Source: an uncultured Bacilli bacterium
GTDB lineage: Bacteria > Bacillota_I > Bacilli_A > RF39 > UBA660
NCBI GenBank assembly: GCA_947853365.1
Contig: CANTWQ010000035.1
Coordinates: 1-9,707 of the forward strand
Direction of reading: 5' to 3'
Length of the DNA stretch: 9,707 nucleotides
In this document: one piece after another, positions 6,474 through 9,707 of the stretch
How positions within the stretch are numbered: the stretch's first letter is position 1
Layout: every line of letters starts with the position of its first letter
Program-made: the position numbers and the translations under genes
The notes under the pieces: model-generated
Told to the model about the DNA's origin: nothing
What the model saw: only the letters and a program-made list of their open reading frames with translations
The model's database searches: none

Positions 6474-6502
6474 ATTATAGCACAAACGAAAACTCTTAGC
6501 AA
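6474..6502 (-). promoter_or_regulatory. promoter of the HD gene
   Basis: TTGCTA (6497-6502), a 17-base spacer, and TATAAT (6474-6479) with an extended TGC, all on the minus strand. The start site is near 6467, giving a leader of about 50 bases. Confidence 0.75.
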
Positions 6503-6518
6503 TATCATTTTCCGAATG

Positions 6519-6538
6519 AAAAGGGGAATCCTTTCCCC
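6519..6538 (-). terminator. intrinsic terminator ending the accessory region
   Basis: On the minus strand GGGGAA, loop AGGA, TTCCCC, then TTTTC. It lies downstream of the truncated MBL and the small broken ORF, and separates the accessory block from the HD gene promoter. Confidence 0.65.
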
Positions 6539-6713
6539 CATCTATATCAAAACGCGGCATTTTCGCGTTCTACTATATCATATGAGAGATTACGGAAAAT
6601 GTGCATGAAACATCGTTTGTTTTTTCTTTTTTTCACATAACTCTATTCTATGGTATTCTTTATTTTCTTATTACATACTATTTTTAAAATTAAGCTCACT
6701 CATTTTTCTATAT
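6539..6713. other. non-coding stretch between the accessory and chromosomal blocks
   Basis: Very AT-rich, with no ORF that has a credible ribosome site. It holds a small perfect hairpin, AACGCG with CGCGTT around a 7-base loop (about 6550-6568), which lies between two copies of CTATATCA in direct orientation. The minus-strand ATGAGTGAGC near 6700 opens only a 10-codon frame without a ribosome site. I see nothing else. Confidence 0.4.
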
Positions 6714-6856
6714 TTATCTGTTAGAATATTCTCTTATCAACATTTTCTCGGCATTTCTAACAGCTTCATTCCATATTTTGCCAACGTAATAATATTTTTA
6801 AATTTTATATTTATTTTTACTATAGTCTTATCTTTTGTTTCATTATAATCATTCAT
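6714..6856 (-). pseudogene. small ORF broken by a one-base frameshift
   Basis: ATG at 6856 has a good ribosome site (AAGGGAG, 6862-6868, 5-base spacing). It reads MNDYNETKDKTIVKINIKFKNIITL and then stops at 6737 after 39 codons. In the -1 frame the sequence continues with helix-like VGKIWNEAVRNAEKMLIREY, ending SNR at a stop at 6714. From ATG to that stop is 143 bases, one short of an open 47-codon frame, so a single-base deletion near 6785-6800 would explain it. No slippery heptamer is visible. The family is unknown. It follows the truncated MBL stop by 12 bases and probably once formed an operon with it. Confidence 0.4.
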
Positions 6857-6868
6857 ACTTACTCCCTT

Positions 6869-7438
6869 CTATGGTGCACAAGTATTTACTTCTAATTGAT
6901 TGCTTTTAAATGTAAACATAATACTACCATCTAAATCCGTTCTATAAATTTTACTATCCTCTAAATGATTTAATACACTATCATTTGGATGTCTATAACG
7001 ATTGTTTTTACCAACACTAATGATTGCATACTTTGGACGAATGTGATTGATAAAATTCTTACCAGAACTTGTTTTACTTCCATGATGTCCTACTTTTAAC
7101 ACATCCACCTCTTGTAAATTATATTTTGCCATTAAATCTTCTTCTACATCTACACTTGCATCTCCCATAAACAGAAACGTTTTATCGTCGATTTTTGTAT
7201 AAATCACAGAGGAATTATCATTTTCGTTATCATATATTTTATGATTTAAAAAAAGCAAGCGATGATTCTTAAGATTTAGTTCCCTCAAACAGGAGGCATA
7301 TGGTATTTTCTTATTCTTTAATACCGTGATGAGTTCCTGTTCTAATTCGTTATACGATCCACAATTTAGTAGAATTGTTCCAACGGTCAAATCGTTTAGC
7401 AAAGCGATAGCATTTCCCATATGATCGGTATCTCCATG
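6869..7438 (-). pseudogene. ComEC/Rec2-type MBL-fold hydrolase, 5'-truncated copy
   Basis: This is the C-terminal part of a metallo-beta-lactamase-fold protein of the ComEC/Rec2 C-terminal type, probably a nuclease or phosphodiesterase. Homology begins exactly at the metal motif HGDTDHMGN (codons from 7438). In-frame TGA stands at 7448-7450, so the N-terminal strands are gone. The only start is ATG 7420, inside the motif, without a ribosome site. The rest is well kept: FLFMGDAS, VLKVGHHGSKTSSGKNF, IISVGKNNRYRHPN and YRTDLDGSIMF. A strong terminator (7484-7511) stands directly upstream, so it is probably silent. A second copy ends at 9543; the last 53 residues are about 70% identical. Reading from 7420 gives 183 aa, which would lack the first metal ligands. 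Confidence 0.75.
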
Positions 7439-7483
7439 TGGTGATTGTCAAAAAGTAAGTCGGATAAATAAATCGCGTACTAA

Positions 7484-7511
7484 TAAAAAAGAACTATCAT
7501 TTTGATAGTCC
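7484..7511 (-). terminator. strong intrinsic terminator after the S41 gene
   Basis: On the minus strand GGACTATCA, loop AAA, TGATAGTTC (9 pairs including one G-U), then TTTTTTATTA. It overlaps the S41 stop codon (7497-7499) and ends the accessory operon before the truncated MBL. Confidence 0.85.
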
Positions 7512-8672
7512 ATTTTCTTTTGATTTAATATTGTTTAAAGCATATTCTAAAACAGTATCTACTCCTGCTATATAGTCTTCTTTGCTTTGTTCCACGTATA
7601 TATCAGGTTTAAAGAATACTGGAGTAATAATTTCATTTGTAACTTCAGAAGAATATTCTTCTTTTGTTGAAGCGCTCCAGCCAAAATTTGGTGCTAAAAA
7701 GCAAGATGATGATGAAAACCAATGTTCTTCATATTCTAACCAATTAGAGTTACCATAACAATTAAGTGGTGTAGAAATTTCTGTACCAATAGTTGTAGCT
7801 CCCAACCTTATCAAATCTAATAATGCATATCGGCCACCAGAAAAAATTCTATAATCTGTTAAACATATTATCTTTTTATCGGATTTTTTTAGAAAGTCCA
7901 TTAATGGTTTATTATATACTGAATAGCCACCAGTATTACCTCTAATATCTACTATTATTGTATCAATTTCTGATAAATCTAATTTATATAATTCATTTAT
8001 CATTTTCTCAATATTTTCCTTAAATCTTTTTTGAACAGAAGAATGAGTAATTATTAATTTATCATCATTTATGCAATATGTACCTGGTTTCCCATATTGA
8101 TACTCTATTTGATCAAACATTTCTTCTTCTGAATAATTTTCTTCTTTTTTATATTCTTTAGTAGTCTTATTACCATCAACTGTTATAAAATTCATAATTA
8201 AAGTTTCAGCATTTCTTAATAAAGGAAGACCAAATAATTTTTTCTTGTTGAATAATGCTTTTTCAGTTTCATATTTTTTCTTTCCTTCAGTACCATAAGT
8301 AATTACACTATCTAATTCTTTTATTATTGTATTAATGTCAATTCCATTAATTGAAATCAAAGATGATCCCTTCAAACTTTCAGGATAGTTAACAATAACT
8401 TCATTTTCAAATATTTTAAAATTCATTGGAATTCTCTGAACATCATCATATTGGGTATGAGCATCAAGAATTCCACTTAATTTTTTTATAATAACGTTCA
8501 TCAAATAATTAAAAGAATAATCATCAATAATATTTTGATTAGAAACAATATTATTATAAATATTATTTAATTCCTCTTCACTTATTTCATGCCATGGGTT
8601 AACATGTTTATCTATATAATGATTTATAAACGCATCATACATTTCTTTATATTTTGGACTTATCATAAACAT
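7497..8672 (-). CDS. S41-family (tail-specific type) peptidase, no export signal
   Basis: About 391 aa with the S41/TSPc layout. An N-terminal helical region carries the family DAHT motif (71-74), followed by a short PDZ-like stretch (SLISINGIDI, 105-114). The core is IDTIIVDIRGNTGG (237-250), then the expected nucleophile S279 in YRIFSGGRYAL where classical members have SASAS. LGATTIGTEIST (291-302) and the closing PDIYVEQSKEDYIAGVDTVLEYAL follow. Numbering is from GTG 8675. Most S41 peptidases act outside the membrane, but no signal peptide or helix is seen, so this one is probably cytoplasmic. Substrate unknown. The start is uncertain among GTG 8675, ATG 8672 and ATG 8666; AGGA lies just upstream. 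An extended -10 at 8687-8695 may give it its own promoter in addition to read-through from dinD. Confidence 0.83.
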   Translation of the reverse strand: MFMISPKYKEMYDAFINHYIDKHVNPWHEISEEELNNIYNNIVSNQNIIDDYSFNYLMNVIIKKLSGILDAHTQYDDVQRIPMNFKIFENEVIVNYPESLKGSSLISINGIDINTIIKELDSVITYGTEGKKKYETEKALFNKKKLFGLPLLRNAETLIMNFITVDGNKTTKEYKKEENYSEEEMFDQIEYQYGKPGTYCINDDKLIITHSSVQKRFKENIEKMINELYKLDLSEIDTIIVDIRGNTGGYSVYNKPLMDFLKKSDKKIICLTDYRIFSGGRYALLDLIRLGATTIGTEISTPLNCYGNSNWLEYEEHWFSSSSCFLAPNFGWSASTKEEYSSEVTNEIITPVFFKPDIYVEQSKEDYIAGVDTVLEYALNNIKSKENGLSK

Positions 8673-8686
8673 CACATCCTATAGTC

Positions 8687-8695
8687 ATTATATCA
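8687..8695 (-). promoter_or_regulatory. extended -10 promoter for the S41 gene
   Basis: TGATATAAT on the minus strand lies just after the dinD stop codon and 15 bases or more before the S41 start. The -35 is poor (TTAAAA-like). The leader would be very short (under 10 bases to the start codon), so the ribosome site might be partly lost; this weakens the call. Confidence 0.4.
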
Positions 8696-8707
8696 TATTT
8701 TTATCTG

Positions 8708-9526
8708 TTATTTTAACTTCTTATTTTCCTTTTCTAATTCTTTTAAACTTTTATTTGGAGTAGGTAAATCTTCTGGCATTGTACCACCTATTCTTTTAAT
8801 GCTATCTCTAATCTCTCTACCTACTTCATAATGAACAGAATTTGCAGTATATTCATTATCTACATTGTCTCTTTTTAATTTAGCATCTGTTTGAGCAATT
8901 CTAAATATATTATCAGCAAGTTCTTCACTACCCATATTATCTAAAATATCTTCTCTATATCTTAGTTTCTTTCTTTTAAAAATATCATCTGCTGTTTCAC
9001 CATTATAAAGTCCTTTGTATCCTGCATTATGAAATCTTGCTAAATCTTTCACTCCACTATTAACTGCAGTTTTATTTAAATTATAATTTCCGTTTCTTGC
9101 TTGATTTCTCCTATATAATCTTTTCTCATCTTCAGTAAGTTCATTATACTCTTTTTCAGATAGTTCTTGTTTTCTTGTCTGAATTGCAAAATAAGTTTGA
9201 CCTAAAGCTATTATTTCTTTTTTAGGATTACCATTCATAACAATTAAATAACAAGCATATCTGGATAATTTATAATCTATGACTTTTCTTGTTGTTTTGG
9301 AACCTATATTAACCATTTTGCGTTGTACCGCAAAATGGTCATCAACATTATATTCACTTTCTTTGCAAGCAATTTTAGCTCTTTCAATTAAATCATTTAT
9401 GCTTCTCCATTGATTATATCCTAGAATATTTTGTAATTCTCTCGCAAACCAATATTCATGACCATTTTCATCAATATGTTTAATATCTTCAAATACTTTT
9501 GCAGTATATTCTTTTATTTCATTCAT
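8708..9526 (-). CDS. dinD: DNA-damage-inducible protein D
   Basis: Full-length DinD (272 aa; E. coli DinD is about 274). Conserved blocks in order are HEYWFARELQNILGY, DDHF, LSRYACYLIVMNGNP, IALGQTYFAIQTRKQEL, DEKRLYRRN, GYKGLYNG, ILDNMGSEELADNIFRIAQT, HYEVGREIRDSIKRIGGTMPEDLPTP. In E. coli the gene is SOS-induced, and DinD has been reported to antagonise RecA filaments. The start is ATG 9526: AAGGAG (9536-9541) lies 9 bases upstream, and a longer reading from TTG 9562 would include that site and overlap the MBL gene. It follows the upstream MBL stop by 16 bases, so the two are probably cotranscribed. No LexA box of the GAAC-4-GTTC type is visible in the window. Confidence 0.96.
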   Translation of the reverse strand: MNEIKEYTAKVFEDIKHIDENGHEYWFARELQNILGYNQWRSINDLIERAKIACKESEYNVDDHFAVQRKMVNIGSKTTRKVIDYKLSRYACYLIVMNGNPKKEIIALGQTYFAIQTRKQELSEKEYNELTEDEKRLYRRNQARNGNYNLNKTAVNSGVKDLARFHNAGYKGLYNGETADDIFKRKKLRYREDILDNMGSEELADNIFRIAQTDAKLKRDNVDNEYTANSVHYEVGREIRDSIKRIGGTMPEDLPTPNKSLKELEKENKKLK

Positions 9527-9535
9527 TTTATCAAT

Positions 9536-9541
9536 CTCCTT
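9536..9541 (-). promoter_or_regulatory. ribosome binding site that fixes the dinD start
   Basis: AAGGAG on the minus strand, 9 bases before ATG 9526 and directly after the MBL stop codon (9543-9545). It rules out the upstream TTG start. Confidence 0.7.
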
Positions 9542-9542
9542 C

Positions 9543-9707
9543 CTACGAACTACACGTCTCAATTTTTAATTTATTATTTTTAATTTTAAACATAATACTA
9601 CCATCTATATCTGTTCTATATATTTTTGAATCTTCTAAATTGTTTATCACTTCTTTATTTGGATGTCCATAACGATTATTCTTCCCAACACTAATAATGG
9701 AATATCT
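9543..9707 (-). CDS. ComEC/Rec2-type MBL-fold hydrolase, C-terminal end (runs off the window)
   Basis: The last 54 codons of a gene that begins beyond the right edge. They read IISVGKNNRYGHPNKEV, then NNLEDSKIYRTDIDGSIMF and a tail ending TCSS. This is the conserved end of ComEC/Rec2-type MBL proteins. It keeps the usual GHP where the truncated copy at 6869 has RHP. The two differ at about 16 of 53 residues, so they are diverged homologues and not a fresh duplication. It is the upstream partner of dinD in what looks like one operon; whether its N-terminus is complete cannot be seen here. Confidence 0.82.
   Translation of the reverse strand, partial: RYSIISVGKNNRYGHPNKEVINNLEDSKIYRTDIDGSIMFKIKNNKLKIETCSS

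Noticed and set aside
6542..6580. CTATATCA direct repeats as an attachment site or target duplication.
   Set aside because: Only 8 bases of AT-rich sequence, 20-odd bases apart, with no element between them.
7439..7496. Open codons upstream of the MBL fragment as its missing N-terminus, with TGA read as tryptophan.
   Set aside because: TGA ends the S41 gene and tryptophan is TGG throughout the window; the upstream residues do not resemble an MBL N-terminus.
9540..9556. CGAAC near the dinD start as half of a LexA box.
   Set aside because: The other half does not match GTTCG at the required spacing, and the bases encode the conserved MBL C-terminus.
1..9707. CRISPR array.
   Set aside because: No regularly spaced repeats of suitable length were seen; the only spaced repeat is GTTGCATTTA, twice, at the IS end.

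Overview
The window is AT-rich Bacillota-type DNA, probably a low-GC Bacilli lineage of the Erysipelotrichales/RF39 kind. The grounds are base composition, strong AGGAGG-like ribosome binding sites, extended -10 (TGnTATAAT) promoters, and use of TGA as a stop (so not genetic code 4). No species can be named. Apart from an IS30-type transposase at the left edge, every gene is on the minus strand.

Left edge (1-~1560): an IS30-family insertion sequence whose left end lies outside the window. Its transposase has the full DDE triad and an 8-cysteine middle region. Unusually, about 290 bases of structured non-coding DNA follow the transposase. They hold an 11-bp inverted repeat carrying a TTGACA in each arm, candidate divergent promoters, and a candidate ~104-nt antisense RNA closed by an 8-bp end-to-end stem. 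The element abuts an intact minus-strand extended -10, so it appears to have separated an old promoter from its gene.

Centre (1609-6414, chromosomal type): a NatA/NatB-like ABC exporter (ATPase then permease, overlapping genes); a two-helix membrane protein of unknown function; a candidate independent small RNA (about 4170-4291) with its own promoter and terminator; a DUF2828/vWA protein built like Ro60 (RNA-binding-type N-terminus plus complete MIDAS); tRNA-Arg(CCT) with promoter and terminator; and an HD-domain phosphohydrolase with promoter and terminator. The small RNA beside a Ro60-like vWA protein is one of the two most interesting items, because bacterial Ro proteins are commonly encoded beside their Y RNAs.

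Right part (about 6520-9707, accessory type): in transcription order, the 3' end of a ComEC/Rec2-type metallo-beta-lactamase (MBL) gene, dinD, an S41-type peptidase without an export signal, a strong terminator, then a second MBL copy that has lost everything before its HGDTDH metal motif, and a frameshifted small ORF. The two MBL C-termini are about 70% identical over 53 residues. This layout suggests that a cassette (MBL homologue + dinD + S41 protein) was inserted into, or recombined with, a resident MBL gene and left the truncated copy behind.
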